NCBI GenBank assembly: GCA_030762935.1
Contig: CM060900.1
Span: 112,186,620 to 112,250,619 of the forward strand
Direction of reading: 5' to 3'
Origin: Hymenopus coronatus
Taxonomy: Eukaryota; Arthropoda; Insecta; Mantodea; Hymenopodidae
DNA length: 64,000 nucleotides
Shown here: positions 46,275 to 58,370 of the stretch, one piece after another
Numbering within the stretch: the stretch's first letter is position 1
How the letters are laid out: the number at the start of each line of letters is the position of its first letter
Translations under genes and position numbers: made by a program
The notes under the pieces: generated by a model
Told to the model about the DNA's origin: nothing
The model's database searches: none
The model's input: the letters and a program-made list of their open reading frames with translations, nothing else

Positions 46275-47157
46275 GTTTTCTCTAGCTGTTCAACAAACAA
46301 ACGTTCTTACAAAAGATATTTTTTATCTTCATAATGCTAATCGAGATAAACATTAGCAAAATTGGGATTATTACTTGTTTCTAAGTAAGTAGAATGGGAA
46401 GTAGGGGAATACACTAGGCTAAAGCGACAGTCAAATCTTTTAAAAGCGGTCGTTGTATGAAATAATTGAAATTAGGTTCTCTCTTCTTGTTAGGAGTAAA
46501 CAAAAGAGACACGAAAAGAAATATATCGTCCCGCTTGAGAAACCTAAGTAGTTTAAAACTAAAAGCAATAGCATGGAATGTCTTGGTAACGGTCAACTCT
46601 ACAACAAAAGGGTATATGACATAAATTGTGTGTTTAAACAAGATCTGCTTATTTTGAGTAGTAAGTTTTTGTCTACCTCTTACGGTTTACCAGTTACACA
46701 AAAGTTATACAAAAGTCGTCTAGAATGAAGAGATCTTCATAGACTATTCCCAGAAAATTGAATAATACATTTTGTTTGTCATACAAAATATACTAAGTAT
46801 ATAGTATTTTAATAAAAAACAGTTAGAGCCATTTTTGAGAAAATCAAAATTTTCGAAAAATATTCCATGTAAAGGAAAGTTGGGGGCAGGGGATTTTCGT
46901 GTCGCGTCCTTAGGAGATATTGAACTTACATTCCAATTTGGTATTTAACAGACATTTCGTTTTTGAGTTTTGCTGTCCACAGACACACGCACACAGACAC
47001 ATAAACACACGCAGGGATGTTTTTCTAAAACTGCCTTTTTTGATTCAGAGGGCCCTAAAGCATGTATTTCCGGTGAAATCTCGACACCGTATATTTGGGT
47101 GGAATACAATACATTCTCTATTCACTATGTACATTGTATACATGTGCGAGAGAAAAT
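46275..47157 (+). repeat. Repeat family A, full-length copy
   Basis: Left GTTTTCTCTAGCTGTTC, right GCGAGAGAAAAT followed by AAAAAT. CA tract at about 46980-47013. The frames 46920-47159, 46970-47185 and 46414-46641 lie inside or across it. Confidence 0.9.
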
Positions 47158-48639
47158 AAAAATACTTGGTCATTACGACAAATGACATTTTTCGCCGACA
47201 AATGGAGCTTATTAATTAAGCAGTATTTGTAGAGCTTGGAAGGTTGTCGTAGGGAGGCTATGGAATTCTTATCGGTCGGTATTTCATTTTCTTTTGAGCG
47301 AATATCAGGATTTTTCATCCATTATTAGTCGGGGCCGTAGGAAATTACAATCATAACAGGTAAAGTGGAGCATTGAACATAAAAGTCGTCCAGTTCATCG
47401 TACCACAACTGCATAAAGAACGGGAGGGGAGGTAAATTCAATTAATAAGTCGTTCGAGTTGAGACATCTTACCGTGCACTTTGGGTACGCCAACTAGCAG
47501 CAATATAACGACAAATTATCGTCATAGTCCTGACTGCAACAATTCTGATGAACTCGAGGCATTAATCATGCGCACAAGCGGTCAAGAAGCTGAAAGAGCA
47601 TGCTGTGAGTTGCTCACTCTTCCTCCTGCTGCACTGGATCTGTTCAAAGTGTCCACAACGTTCATTTGAATTGCTACTCTCTTTGATCCACCTGTATACT
47701 CCTTTTCTGATTCTTCTTATTTCTCTGACTCCCCATCTTCGGTCTCATCAGTCTGGATGCGTTTTCCCACAAATTACTGTTCTGTTATCCACGGAATCGC
47801 ACTTCTGAAAGCTTTTGGCTACATCTGTCTTTTGTGTTTGCTTTTATATATCATACGCAAGATAACAGAGTGGGATGGTTGACGTGTTACACTCACATGC
47901 CCTTCTCTGCCCACTATCGTTTGTTAATGGATAAATATATTGTCCTTATAAAAACGTATTTTTCCACTTAATTATTTTAATCCAGACAAGCCTTTGCAGA
48001 AATAACTATAACATAAGCAACGAAAATAGCGAAAGTCAAATGTCCTGCACGCTACATGCTGACATTAAAATTCCACACTCTTCCCATGCAATTGCTATGA
48101 ACAACTGAAAATTGACAGAGTTTATAAAAAGGATAAAATATTGAACAAATTGAAAAATTATTAGCGAATTTGGTTTTTTATTTATTCTTTGGCAGTTCAT
48201 TCCTAAAAGTGGCACTTTTTAAGACTTTTTAAGAGTCTAATTATCTATGTATTTTAGTTTAGATGTCAGAAACAGAATATGTGCATTAAGTTAACAGCAT
48301 CAATTGCAAAATATATTTAAATTTAATACTTAACGAGTTGATTATTCGTAGACTCTGTATTTAGGTTATAAAACCTTCATTGAAAGATGTAGATGGAATT
48401 ACTAGAAGATTACAGACATGAAACGCTTATCTACACTCATGAGCCACGAGCCATACAGGGAACGTAAAACTGTTCAGACGCTGACCTACTTTATGGCTCT
48501 GAATGGGACAATGTCACCCCCGCTCCCAGCTACTGCAAACTAACTACCTAAAATATCTCCACAAAAATGGGCATTAAATAAAATGAAAGATGCAAACTAT
48601 GTCCCCATTATGAGATCTATAACTGGTTTAAATTAATGT
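47158..48639. other. Unassigned stretch
   Basis: No recognised feature; frames 47481-47669 and 47605-47808 lack motifs. Confidence 0.35.
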
Positions 48640-48860
48640 AGTGATTTTCTTTCCACCTGGTATGTGGTATTCTGATCAACACCGTTAAGAGTCATTTTTT
48701 AGAAATAGTTTCCATGTAAGAGGTAGTTGCGGTGGGGCAATTTTCTTAGAACTTTACTGTCTCTCTCTCTCACAAAGGCGTATTTCCGGTGAAACCTTGG
48801 TATTGAGTTTTTGGAGAATGCAACATGTTCGCTATTTACGATATGTAAGCGGCAGAGAAA
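48640..48860 (+). repeat. Repeat family A, right-half, diverged
   Basis: AGAGTCATTTTTTAGAAATA, TTCCATGTAAGAGGTAGTTG, GCGGTGGGGCAATTTTCTTA, GTATTTCCGGTGAAACC and GGCAGAGAAAGAATAAATG. The central palindrome is deleted and a CT tract replaces the CA tract. Confidence 0.7.
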
Positions 48861-49706
48861 GAATAAATGTGGGTGCTAATTTTACAACATAATTTCGGTC
48901 AAAAGCCTTAATAAAACGAAAGAAAGAAAAGTAAATCACATAGCTCATTCCTAAACACGAATTTACTTCTTCGTTAAACTAAAGTGTTTGCCTAAGTCTC
49001 GACGTTGTACACCCTTGGACTTGTTCTTTTGTGTATAAGACCACTCTTGCGAAACGTAACCATAAAATATTATGACGTCATAAAGTCCGAGATGAGATTT
49101 ATGTGCGTTTCTTCCTTAAACCCCAGAAGAGTTTGTGATAGAGCCTTAAAACCAAAGAAGACATAAAATAAGAAAAAAGCAGAGCAATATCAACCATAAA
49201 GCATAAACCTATTACTGTTTAAAGGCAGTCCATTAACGTCATGTATGAGTTATTTGATTAATAACCACGAAACCCTAAAGGATAATAAACGTCTAGCTGC
49301 CTCTTAAACCAGATGTATGCCTAAGTATCCTTTTTTTTCGGAATAGGATAAACAAACTTGGTTTGTTAACGATGATGTCAGTTGTCAGGATTGTATAATC
49401 GCAACCGATGTGCTGGAATTTCGTCCTGCAGGAGTTCTTTTACACGCTAGTAGATCTATTGATGTGAGACCATCCCTTTGAAGGACACCTAAAACTATCA
49501 ATCTGCGTCGTGTTTGAAAAGAATGAAAATAGGTTTTGTAAAAATGAAAAATGAAAATGGCTGAGTCTAGTTTAGATGATTTCCAATACATATACCTACC
49601 ATTTGAACTGTATTTTTAGAGGAACTTCGTCATAAAATGTTTAAAACTTGTTATTAAAAGCTTGGAACTAATCGTCTAAACAAATATTCGGCAGAGCTTC
49701 ATGTTT
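48861..49706. other. Unassigned stretch
   Basis: No recognised feature. Confidence 0.35.
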
Positions 49707-50452
49707 ACTTTCTCTAGCAAGTATGTACTATATGCACAGTAGATAAAGACGATACTCTATTCTATACGAAATGTCACCGGAAATACGTGTTTTGAGATGC
49801 CCTGAATCCCAAAAAAAATTAGAAACATGTCTGTGTGTGGGTGGGTAGCACAGCTCAAAAACGAAAAGTTGGTTAAATATCAAACTTGGCTTTTAAGTTC
49901 AGAATATTCCTAGGATGCGACACGAAGATTTTCAAGATAATACCCTCAACCTCAACTATCCTTTACATGGAACGTTTTTCGAACGTTTTGATTTTCTCAA
50001 AAATGGCTATAACGATCAGGATTAAAATGTCATGTGTTTAAGATACTTTTATAGGAAACGAAATGTATATCTTGACTTCTGTCACAGAGGTTTCTGAAGA
50101 CCTCTTCACTCTGAATGTCCTTTGTATAACTCGTAAACCATGAGAGATAGACAGAAGCCTATTACACAAAAAAAGTAGGTATAATTAAAACACACAATGT
50201 ATGTGCTATATATACCTGTTAATTTTAAGCTACTCAACTTTTCTCAAGCGGGAAGTGAACTTTCGTTTCATCTCTTTTGTTTCAATCCCGGGATTGAAAA
50301 AGAGAAAGATTTCAATTGTTTTGCATAGCGATAGCTTTTAAGAGATTTTACTATAGCTTTAGTCTGGTGTGTTTTCTTATTTCTCTTCTACATACAAGGA
50401 AGCATGTAATAAGACCACTTTTTCTTTCGTTTGTGGAACAGCTAGAGAAAGT
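49707..50452 (-). repeat. Repeat family A, complete-looking copy
   Basis: ACTTTCTCTAGCAAGTATG at left, CAGCTAGAGAAAGTCATG at right. Contains a TG tract, the TATCAAACTTGGCTTTTAAG palindrome remnant, and CTCAAAAATGGCTATAACG. Some internal loss in the left-third region. Confidence 0.9.
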
Positions 50453-50699
50453 CATGTGAAATATAGTATTGTCATTGCTCCGACTTGCTGACCGTAGAAA
50501 TACTCAATGCATTGTACTTCTCTTTAAACTAATTCACGCTTCTTCACCTACATACCTAACTTTTCGCTTTAAAAATGTATCCAACTCCAAACTTCACACA
50601 CTCTTGGAAAATCTTCACTTACTTTGATTACTACTTCACCGAATTTCACTATATCCATCATGTTTCAGCGTGAGCGTTGCTAGGCTCTAGAATTCAGGA

Positions 50700-51195
50700 T
50701 GAGACAGACTGTCAAACGTTGAATAACTTTCGTCATAGATTGCATATTTTAGTTCAAAATAATTTCTAACTCAAATGCAATATCTCGATGTTCATTGTAC
50801 CGTTATGCTGCATATTTGTGATCATATAGTTTATCATAATATTACATTTAACTTAGGTTCTCTATATCTTCATTAATTATTATTGCTTTTATAACATTTC
50901 TGTTATTTCTATTGTGCGTTCATTGGTTTCACTCAGTTTCTAAATGGTTTCAAATAATTGTTATTGTTTCTCTAATATTTGTAATATTTATACTATTTGT
51001 TCTTTAGCTCAACAATTTTCTTCATATTTTCAATTAAATGTTATGGTCTTCGTACTTTTGCGTTATTTCTATTCTATGTACATTGAATATATTTTATCTC
51101 CATTATCATTGTATTTAGGACTTTTCATTTTGGTTGAGCGAAAGAGAAGGCCAAATGGCCTTAGCTCTGCCAAAATAAATAAACTAAATAAATGT
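50700..51195 (+). mobile_element. LINE 3' tail with hairpin and (TAAA)-rich end
   Basis: A T-rich untranslated-like region is followed by the small hairpin AAGGCCAAATGGCCTT (about 51147-51162), then AGCTCTGCCAAAATAAATAA and an AAATAAATG tail. I associate this tail type with an abundant LINE/retroposon 3' end in insects such as cockroaches; this is memory, not search. It sits at the right end of the next family-A copy, so it inserted there. The 86-codon frame 50944-51204 is chance. Confidence 0.55.
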
Positions 51196-52072
51196 AGTAA
51201 ATAGGGAAGTATTGCATTCCATCCTTCGATGTTGAAATTTCACCGGAAAGATATATCGTGAGACCTCCTGAACCTAGAAAAAACCTTTTTTAGAAAAAGA
51301 TTTTTAAATGTGCCTGTCTTTGAAGAAGATAACCAAAATCGAGAAATCGGCTAGAAACCAAATTGTGTTTAAATTCAGCAACTTCCATTGGTGCAACAAG
51401 AATATTTTGAAAACATAACCTTGGTTAACCCTGCATTGAACACTTTTTGTAAGTTTGTACATTCTCAAAAATAGCTCTTAACGATTTTGAATAAATTTCA
51501 TATGTGTAAGATATTTTATGACAAGAAATGATATATTGGATTTTCAAGGAATAGTCTCCAGAGATCTCTTCACTCTGGATGATTTTTGCTTAACTGGAAA
51601 ACTGCAAGACATAGAGTTACTACTGATAATAGTTTCTACATAAAAACGCAGATCGGTTAAATCACATAACCTATCTGAAACACATTTGCTGGGGAGTTAA
51701 CCGTTTCCGAGATATTCCTTGTTAATTGTTTAAATTTTGCAATAGTTTACTTTTCTATAAAGGGAAGTCGCATTACTTTTATTTCTGTATTTATTGTCTC
51801 TCTCTCTCTCTCTCTCTCGGTAATGCAAAGAGAAATGAATTTCAAAGCGCTTACATTGCAACTTAAAACTGTCACCAAAACACGCGAGTAATAAGAGAGT
51901 ACTCTAAAAGAATTGACTATCGCTTAAACCCTATTGTGTTCCTCTACTCCTGTTGTACCTACAGTGAAACATGCAATAAGGTAATTTTTGCAAATGTTTA
52001 TCTCTTAACATGGAATAGATAGAAAAATACGTTTTTGTACGAATAAATTATGCAAGAGTGAGTCGATAAAGT
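51196..52072 (-). repeat. Repeat family A copy, right end replaced by LINE tail
   Basis: Begins TAGTAAATAGGGAAGTATTG without the terminal word, keeps CACCGGAAAGATATATCG, CTCAAAAATAGCTCTTAACG and GATGATTTTTGCTTAACTGG, a (CT)n run at 51797-51818, and the left end TCGATAAAGTCATGTGAGTG. Confidence 0.85.
51797..51818. repeat. (CT)11 microsatellite inside family A
   Basis: Uninterrupted TC run. Confidence 0.9.
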
Positions 52073-52387
52073 CATGTGAGTGCAACCCATCATATATATT
52101 TAAAATCTCGTATCACCATATTAAACGTTGAAGAAGTGACCGACTAATGAGTAATCTGTAGGCTAAAGCAGAGAGTCAAGGGGAATCACTACAGAGTTCT
52201 TTAAACTCTTTAGCATTCTGGTAGACCTTTCCTCATTTGCATCTAACTATGTTTCAAATTACCATTTGTAAGCTTAAGAAGTATATAAAGAAAATAATTT
52301 CATTAATTGCATTTCAGTATTGCTATCAAATCCACGGGTTTTTCTTCCAGTGCTCCACATTTATTTATGTTCTCTATTCCTTACTTA
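52073..52387. other. Unassigned spacer between family-A copies
   Basis: The first 30 bases match the outer extension of other family-A left ends; the rest is unassigned, including a 76-codon frame 52237-52467. Confidence 0.4.
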
Positions 52388-52639
52388 TGATAGGTAGGGG
52401 AAATATTGCATTTTACCCAAAATTGGCTTGGAGGTTTCCTCGGAAATTCTTTTTGAGGCGCGCGTAAATCAATGTGAATGTGTGTTTGTATAAGAGAGGG
52501 AGGGAGGGAAGGCAACACAAAAACAACAACAAAAAAACAGCGAAAAATCGTATAGATAATAAACTTACTGTTTCAGTTCACAGAGTTCCAAGGGTACATT
52601 AAATTTTCAGGAAGCCTTCCACCACAAATTGCCCTTTAA
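52388..52639 (-). repeat. Repeat family A, right-end fragment
   Basis: GATAGGTAGGGGAAATATTG, then GGAGGTTTCCTCGGAAATTC, a GTGAATGTGTGTTTG tract, and TTCCACCACAAATTGCCCTT where it stops at the following SINE-like sequence. Confidence 0.7.
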
Positions 52640-52857
52640 ATACCGAGCGAGGTGGTGCAGGTCCTGAGTTTGATGCCCAGAAAACACCCTCGTCCCCTGC
52701 ATTTTTCGTGATCTCTCCGGATAAATACTGGGGTGGTTCCACAGCTTCCCTGTCCATCATTTGTTTCAGGTTTGCAGGGAAGCTGGGTTGCGACTGAGCT
52801 ATGAATGTGTGCGTTGTAGATACTTCTGTCAAGGCGTATTTGCAAAATCACTCTGTC
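52640..52857 (+). mobile_element. Possible SINE with tRNA-like head
   Basis: CCGAGCGAGGTGGTGCAGG and GAGTTTGATGCCCAG (poor A and B boxes), followed by CTCTCCGGATAAATACTGG and GCTGGGTTGCGACTGAGC. Head similar to the 18.1 kb element (CCGAGCGAGAT). Its minus-strand frames 52599-52832 and 52636-52851 are not supported. Confidence 0.45.
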
Positions 52858-53150
52858 AGGACACGCCTCTGGTTACTTCCGGGTGGTGCCCCTTCGGGTG
52901 CTCGGGGCTTTTTTTTTAAATACAACTCCGGAGTCTGGTCGGGACTCCGGCGTTGTATACCCTATTATTTATTTAATTAATTATTCTACTTTGCTATATA
53001 ATTACGGAATTTCTGTATGTTCTTCTGTAACACACACACAAACATATAACACCCATGCCCAAGGCGGGACTCGAACTCACAGGACACGCCTCTGGCTACG
53101 TCCGGGTGGTGCGCCTTCGGGAGACCCCCGGATGCTCGGGGCTTTGGGCC
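52858..53150 (-). mobile_element. SINE family F, with duplicated head
   Basis: On the minus strand: GC-rich head with B-box GAGTTCGAGTCCC (53064-53076), a (TG/CA) segment, the 3' hairpin stem CCGGAGTC / GACTCCGG, GTTGTATTT and an A run (52912-52920 as T). Beyond the A run a second copy of the head (52858-52911) follows, matching 53081-53145 apart from an 11-base gap. It is either a tandem SINE dimer cut at the B box or an unusually long target duplication. See the copy at 56585-56872. Confidence 0.7.
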
Positions 53151-53525
53151 ACATTGGGTGCTTTTTAATTGGAAATGTTAGGGAGCCTGTCTATCCTTGC
53201 GCCCGACGTCATCCCAGTCTGGTATACCTTTCGTTCTCACCCTAACTGGAGCCAAAAGTGCCACGTGACCTACGCAATGTTCTGCCTCCGTTACGGGTAC
53301 CCCCTTTGTTTTTCAGTATCTTTACCCTTTCTTTGCTCTTTGTTTTCTAAAATACGGTTCAAAATACTTTTATGCAAATGGTTGACTGATACACTGAAAT
53401 GAGGAACATAATTATCTTTGGAATGCTCTACGAAGTAGTTGCGTATACCATGCTATTCTGATCTTCATTGAATGCAGTGTAACTTTGAAACAAAAGGAGC
53501 GACCACAAATTACTAAAGAGTAAAC

Positions 53526-53548
53526 AAAAAAAAAAAAAAAAAAAAAAA
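53526..53548 (+). repeat. Poly(A) tract of about 23
   Basis: A run directly before the family-A copy that starts at 53569; may be a retroposon tail, but the body upstream is not recognised. Confidence 0.7.
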
Positions 53549-53568
53549 CAGATGTGTTGCATTCACAT

Positions 53569-54552
53569 GATACTCTACATCTTTTGCAAACAAAATATTC
53601 TTACAAAAGATTATTATTTTATGTTAATCATGCTAATCTGTATAAGCATTAGCAGAAATTTTCTTATTACTTGTTTCCTTTAAGTATAAGGGAAATAAGG
53701 GAATACACTAGGTTAAAACGATAGTCAAATTTTTAAAATTTAGTCGACATGTGAAACAATTCGAATTCAGTTATTATTGTATGACCAGGAGTAAAACAAA
53801 GGATATATGAAACTAATGAGATTTCCGTTTGAGAACTGTTTAAGTGTATCAAAATTGAAACCAATAACAACGAATATCTCAGAAATAGTTATCTCTACAA
53901 AAACATGTAGGTATATGACCTAAATTATGTGTTTCAGCTACGTGTGCATTTTTGTTGTCTATGTCTTGCGGTTTACTTGTTATACAAAATGTTCAGAATA
54001 AAGAAGTCTTCAGAAGCAATTCCCAGAAAAATCAAGGCATATATTGTATTTGTCATGTAAATATATTTAATACGCTTTATTTCAATCAAAATAGTTACAG
54101 CTATTTTTTAAAAAATCAAAGATTTCAAAAACTCTTCCATAAAAAGGTAGTTTTGGTTGAGAAGATTTTCCTAAAAATCTTCGTCTCTCATCCCTGGTGG
54201 ACATTAAACCTAAACACCGAGTTGGGTGTTTATCTGGCTTTTAATTTTTGAGTTAGGCTGTCTATAGATACACACACACTCCCCGCACATGCTCCTATTC
54301 ATGGATTGGCACACAGTGAAATTAATACACCTCTAATTAAGGTTCTTAAAAAGAGGATTTTTGTTGAATTATTGGGCATTAGAAAAGAGAGATTAACTCT
54401 ATAGATGGGGATATTTTTTAAAAATACTTTTTTGTAAATGCAGGAGTCCTCAAAACATGTATTTCCGGTGAAATCTCGATCTACAAGTTTTGGGTGGAAC
54501 ACAATGTCCTCTCTATCTACTGTGTAGATTATACATACGTTCTAAATAAAAT
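53569..54552 (+). repeat. Repeat family A, long copy
   Basis: Left GATACTCTACATCTTTTGC with the outer extension GATGTGTTGCATTCACAT, right ACGTTCTAAATAAAAT. Contains an additional insertion of about 115 bases after the CA tract (54288-54405), which no other copy in the window has. Frames 53952-54251 and 54299-54502 are internal. Confidence 0.85.
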
Positions 54553-56584
54553 AAATATGTTTCATAACATTATACAGAATCTGCTGAATTATTTTTTGTG
54601 GCTTTAGCCGTTTACGATTTGAGTTTTGCCATGTTTCATGCTGCAAACCTTTTTCGCTCTTTTTAAGAAATATAAAAAGTATTCAACGGATGCCAACATA
54701 CATGTAACCGTTTTTTTAAACACTTTGTTATAGCTTTATACTACACGCTTTTATGAAACTACAATAAAACGTGCATTTGAAACATTTCGAAAAACATTTG
54801 TCAAGCTGAACAGGAAGTGGGAAACAATCCTTTTTAATTCCTCCTCCACTACGTACAATGTACTTAGTAGAAGAGATGGTTTCGCCCTCCATCTAAAAAT
54901 GCAAACCGTAAACCTCTATTTGAAGTAGATAACTTGAAGCTAGCTACTGGAGAATCCCTATGGCTGGAAATGAAGATCATTGCACAACTGCACCACGTAG
55001 GCTCCTGCCTATAAACTTGGTAACTATAGAACTTGCGCTCCTTTGTTGTGATTAGTTCTTCATTAGTGTTATAGTAGGGGCACGATACGGAAACCACAAA
55101 CTGATTGATAGCTTGTTGATGTTTGGAGAGGTCTCCCTAATTGTAGATATAAACGAGCACTTTAGAGACAAAGGTGTCCGGTTAACAACTGGGCTTGCAT
55201 CTTCCATCAATTGGAAGGATCGCGGTATCATGATCGGCTGCATACGTGAAATCGGCCCCTAAAGTAAGTTTTCGTTATTTTTCCTTACCTTATCCCTGAT
55301 GTCAACAGTATGACGTGTTTTAGTCCTCTCTTATTGGATGCTAGACTTACAACTGTTTACTCCATGTGAAGTGAAATATTAACAAGTATTCATTATGCAC
55401 AACTGGTCATAATTAGAAACTGCTGTAACATTTATGTGCATAAAACACATTTTCTAAGATCAAGCATAGTTTTGAATTCAGTCCATAACCTTTTTAAACA
55501 TTTTACCAAATAATGTAAAAAATCTTTCGTCTTCAGTTTTTAAGAGAATTATAAAATCAACATTGTTATCTAATCTTTTTATAGCCTTAAAAAATTTCAC
55601 GACAGCAGAATATTTTAATGTTTTATATAACACATTGTAGCTTTATTATATTTTTCGACGTTGCTACACAATTTTTATTGTCCTGGCAAACAAAGAGATT
55701 TACCTACCTACCTGTCTGCCTGCCTGTCACCGTAGAAACTAGTTCCCTAGTTAAAACAATAATTTATTCTCTTCGTTCAGAGTATTTCAGCCAAATTGCT
55801 TTTCTTTCAAGCCATGACGCAATTGTAGAGTATTATTATTCTAAAATACGAGAGAGCTTTATCACTCTTTTTATACTGGAGTGTATATCACAGCAGCACA
55901 TACGTCATTGCCGCATCTTCACTGACCAAGTTGAGTTGAAATTTCAGTTTGTTAACGGTCGTTGTTCTTCACAGTTTGTGAAAAGTTAGTCTTTCTTATA
56001 ATGTGAGACAATCGTGTATAATGGAAAAAAGAAGGAAAAACCCTACTTAGAAGTGGGATGAGTTGATTGACTGATGTGATAAGTTTGGGAAGGCTATTTC
56101 GTGGCAACAAACATTCAAATTGATAGAGGTTAGGACGCTGCATAGTACAGCATTGTCGCAGGTTAACGACATCAATTTGAAAGGAGCAAATATTAACGTG
56201 TTAAGAGATAACAAAATGTGGGGGTTCGATGCCAATATTATTGAGAGCGTTGTCATTAATCTTACTGAAAGTTCATCTGTCAACAAAGCTGACGTCGCGA
56301 AATCACATTCCTATTAGGAAGCGATTGCTCCATTACCGGATACTCCATAATTACGAGTTAAATATTTATTATAAATCAGTTACATGTTTTCAACACCAAA
56401 TTTGCATGAGTGTGTATGCTTTCTAGGTTTCCATTTAAGTTACATCATTGATTCAGTCAATCAACGAGAAGGAAACGCAGGTGGATGCATTAGGTGTGTT
56501 TATGGGCCGGGTAAGCATATAAAAAACAAGGTTAGGTGTAAAGCAAGCAGTCCCTGTGACTGTAAGAAATGCTGTTGCCACAAA
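54553..56584. other. Unassigned stretch
   Basis: The longest frame, 55618-55989 (123 codons, +), has no motif I recognise; overlapping opposite frames argue against it. AT-rich, no repeat ends. Confidence 0.3.
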
Positions 56585-56872
56585 CCCTTATACCAACTCC
56601 TTGCTGGTCCCCATAGCCGCGCTAGCTAAAGTGCTTCGCTTTGGTTCTTCGTGGCGCTGGGATCGTGGATTCGAGTCTCTCCTTTGGTGTTTATACGCTT
56701 GTAAAATGCGTATATGTGTGTATATATTGGAAGAAAACAGCAAAGCGGTAATCAAACAGAAAACAAAGTAAGTGTTAGGAAAATGCAAAAAGAGGAAAAA
56801 GGGTATACAGCGCCGGAGTCCCAACCAGACTCCGGAACTGTATTTAAAAAAAAAAAAATACTCCGAGCTGTT
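56585..56872 (+). mobile_element. SINE family F, second copy
   Basis: tRNA-like head with TAGCTAAAGTGCTTCGC and GTGGATTCGAGTCTCTCC (B box), a GTATATGTGTGTATATATTG body, the same 3' hairpin stem CCGGAGTC / GACTCCGG at about 56814-56838, then AACTGTATTT and 13 A. It matches 52858-53085 in body end and hairpin. The minus frame 56588-56911 is not a gene. Confidence 0.75.
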
Positions 56873-58139
56873 ACGTATGAGCAGCGCACACATTTTATGG
56901 AACTTCTTCACGTTTCCAGTCGGTACATCATTTTGGGTGTCTCAAATGTGTCTCCGCAGTGAGGTGAATGCGCTAGCACGCTCACTCATCAAAGAGCGGT
57001 TGGTAACAAATTGCCCTAGTTACTGTTGGAAACGAAGTGAACTGAAACTGAGGTTACTTACCTACCACTGTCACGGAAAATGTTGGAAATGCCCTCGTTC
57101 ACGTAAGCAGAGTTGGACTCTTTCACCCTTATTTCGGGCACTTGGTGTAGGGTTTCCCGCGTAAATTTGTGATCTCCTTTAGTTCATCATTTTTATTTTG
57201 AGACAACTGTACATTTATAAGAATGCAGTTTCATTTCCTTAATAACGGCTCTATGTTCTGCCTGCACAGAAACGGTTCTTTTCTGTGCTAATTTCTGTAT
57301 TCAATTAGTGGGACTCCTTAGCATTACATCTGTTTAGCCGTTAAAAGTTTAGGCCTATCGCTTTTCGGAGCATCATTATGTTGCAGGGAATTTGGAATTT
57401 AATAAATAAATCTCGCACAGAATCACGATGAAGACATGCCGAGTGTACAGAATCTTAAAAAAATTACGTTTTATATTTTCTGAAATCTTATCACCATTAA
57501 GGAATATGTCCTCAACGAAAACACTCTCTTTTCAATGGTTAACATTTTGACTTCACTTCACAAGCACGACCAGACAGTATTGACCTGAATCAAATAGTTC
57601 TCACATTAATATTCAAATATAAATAATGCTCCGTTCCCACCTTAATCACTGCCACAAGCGTCGGAGTGTACTGCGGAGAAACTTTTGAGACACCCGTAAT
57701 TAGAAGCCCCTGTAGTAACTGCGGAAGAGGCCGTTCAACACATTTGTATTATCTGTTCGAACTGCCCAGTATATTATTCAAAATATTAATATTCAGAATA
57801 TCGAAACAGCAAGAACTGTTTATCATACAAGGAGATGCTAAAGAGATTTCGATCGAATTTAAGTGAATTAGGACCATGATTGATTGAAATACATTATTTC
57901 ATACATGACTGGCCATTGTGTCCCATTTTAGTCCGTGAGTCATGCAATACGCACCTTGCAATCCTTTCCCCGTTTCTTTTTCCTTAAACATATTCAGCTA
58001 AGTTTCTATCCTTGAGAGTCCTTTGAATCTTATTCACATTAATAACACAGTTACTGGTGTATAAAAATCCTGTTTAGCTATACTGCATAATCCCAGTCTC
58101 TCGTCTTCTCATTTTCTCCTCCTTGTATTACGTCACAAT
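56873..58139. other. Unassigned stretch
   Basis: The 130-codon frame 56772-57164 starts inside the SINE and has no recognisable domain. Nothing else seen. Confidence 0.3.
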
Positions 58140-58370
58140 TCTGTGTCATTTCTTATTCACCTTGCCTAAATATTTTGCATATACTATAATAAATTCTTTT
58201 CTATTACTATTAAACATTGTTTTTACTAATTCTTCTATATTTAGTGGATCCGATTTGTCAAACCTCAAGTCACCTCTGCTTTCTTGCACTAAAGAACACA
58301 TTGCACTACTTTCTCATTTTCCTCACATATTGGGCATATATTATTTTTATAATCCCCTTTAAGGCCCCAT
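58140..58370 (-). pseudogene. Possible LINE ORF C-terminal relic
   Basis: The minus translation reads SSAMCSLVQESRGDL, RFDKSDPLNIEELVKTMF and IIVYAKYLGKVNKK then stop, which resembles the tail that follows the Cys-x-x-Cys zinc-knuckle-like region of some LINE ORF2 proteins. Only about 60 codons remain. Weak. Confidence 0.3.

Noticed and set aside
52883..53245. 120-codon plus frame
   Set aside because: It crosses the minus-strand SINE family F and its flanking head duplicate; not a protein family.
55618..55989. 123-codon plus frame
   Set aside because: No recognisable domain, AT-rich composition, overlapped by other frames; likely chance.
56772..57164. 130-codon plus frame
   Set aside because: Begins in the SINE body, passes through its poly(A) and continues into unassigned sequence; no domain recognised.
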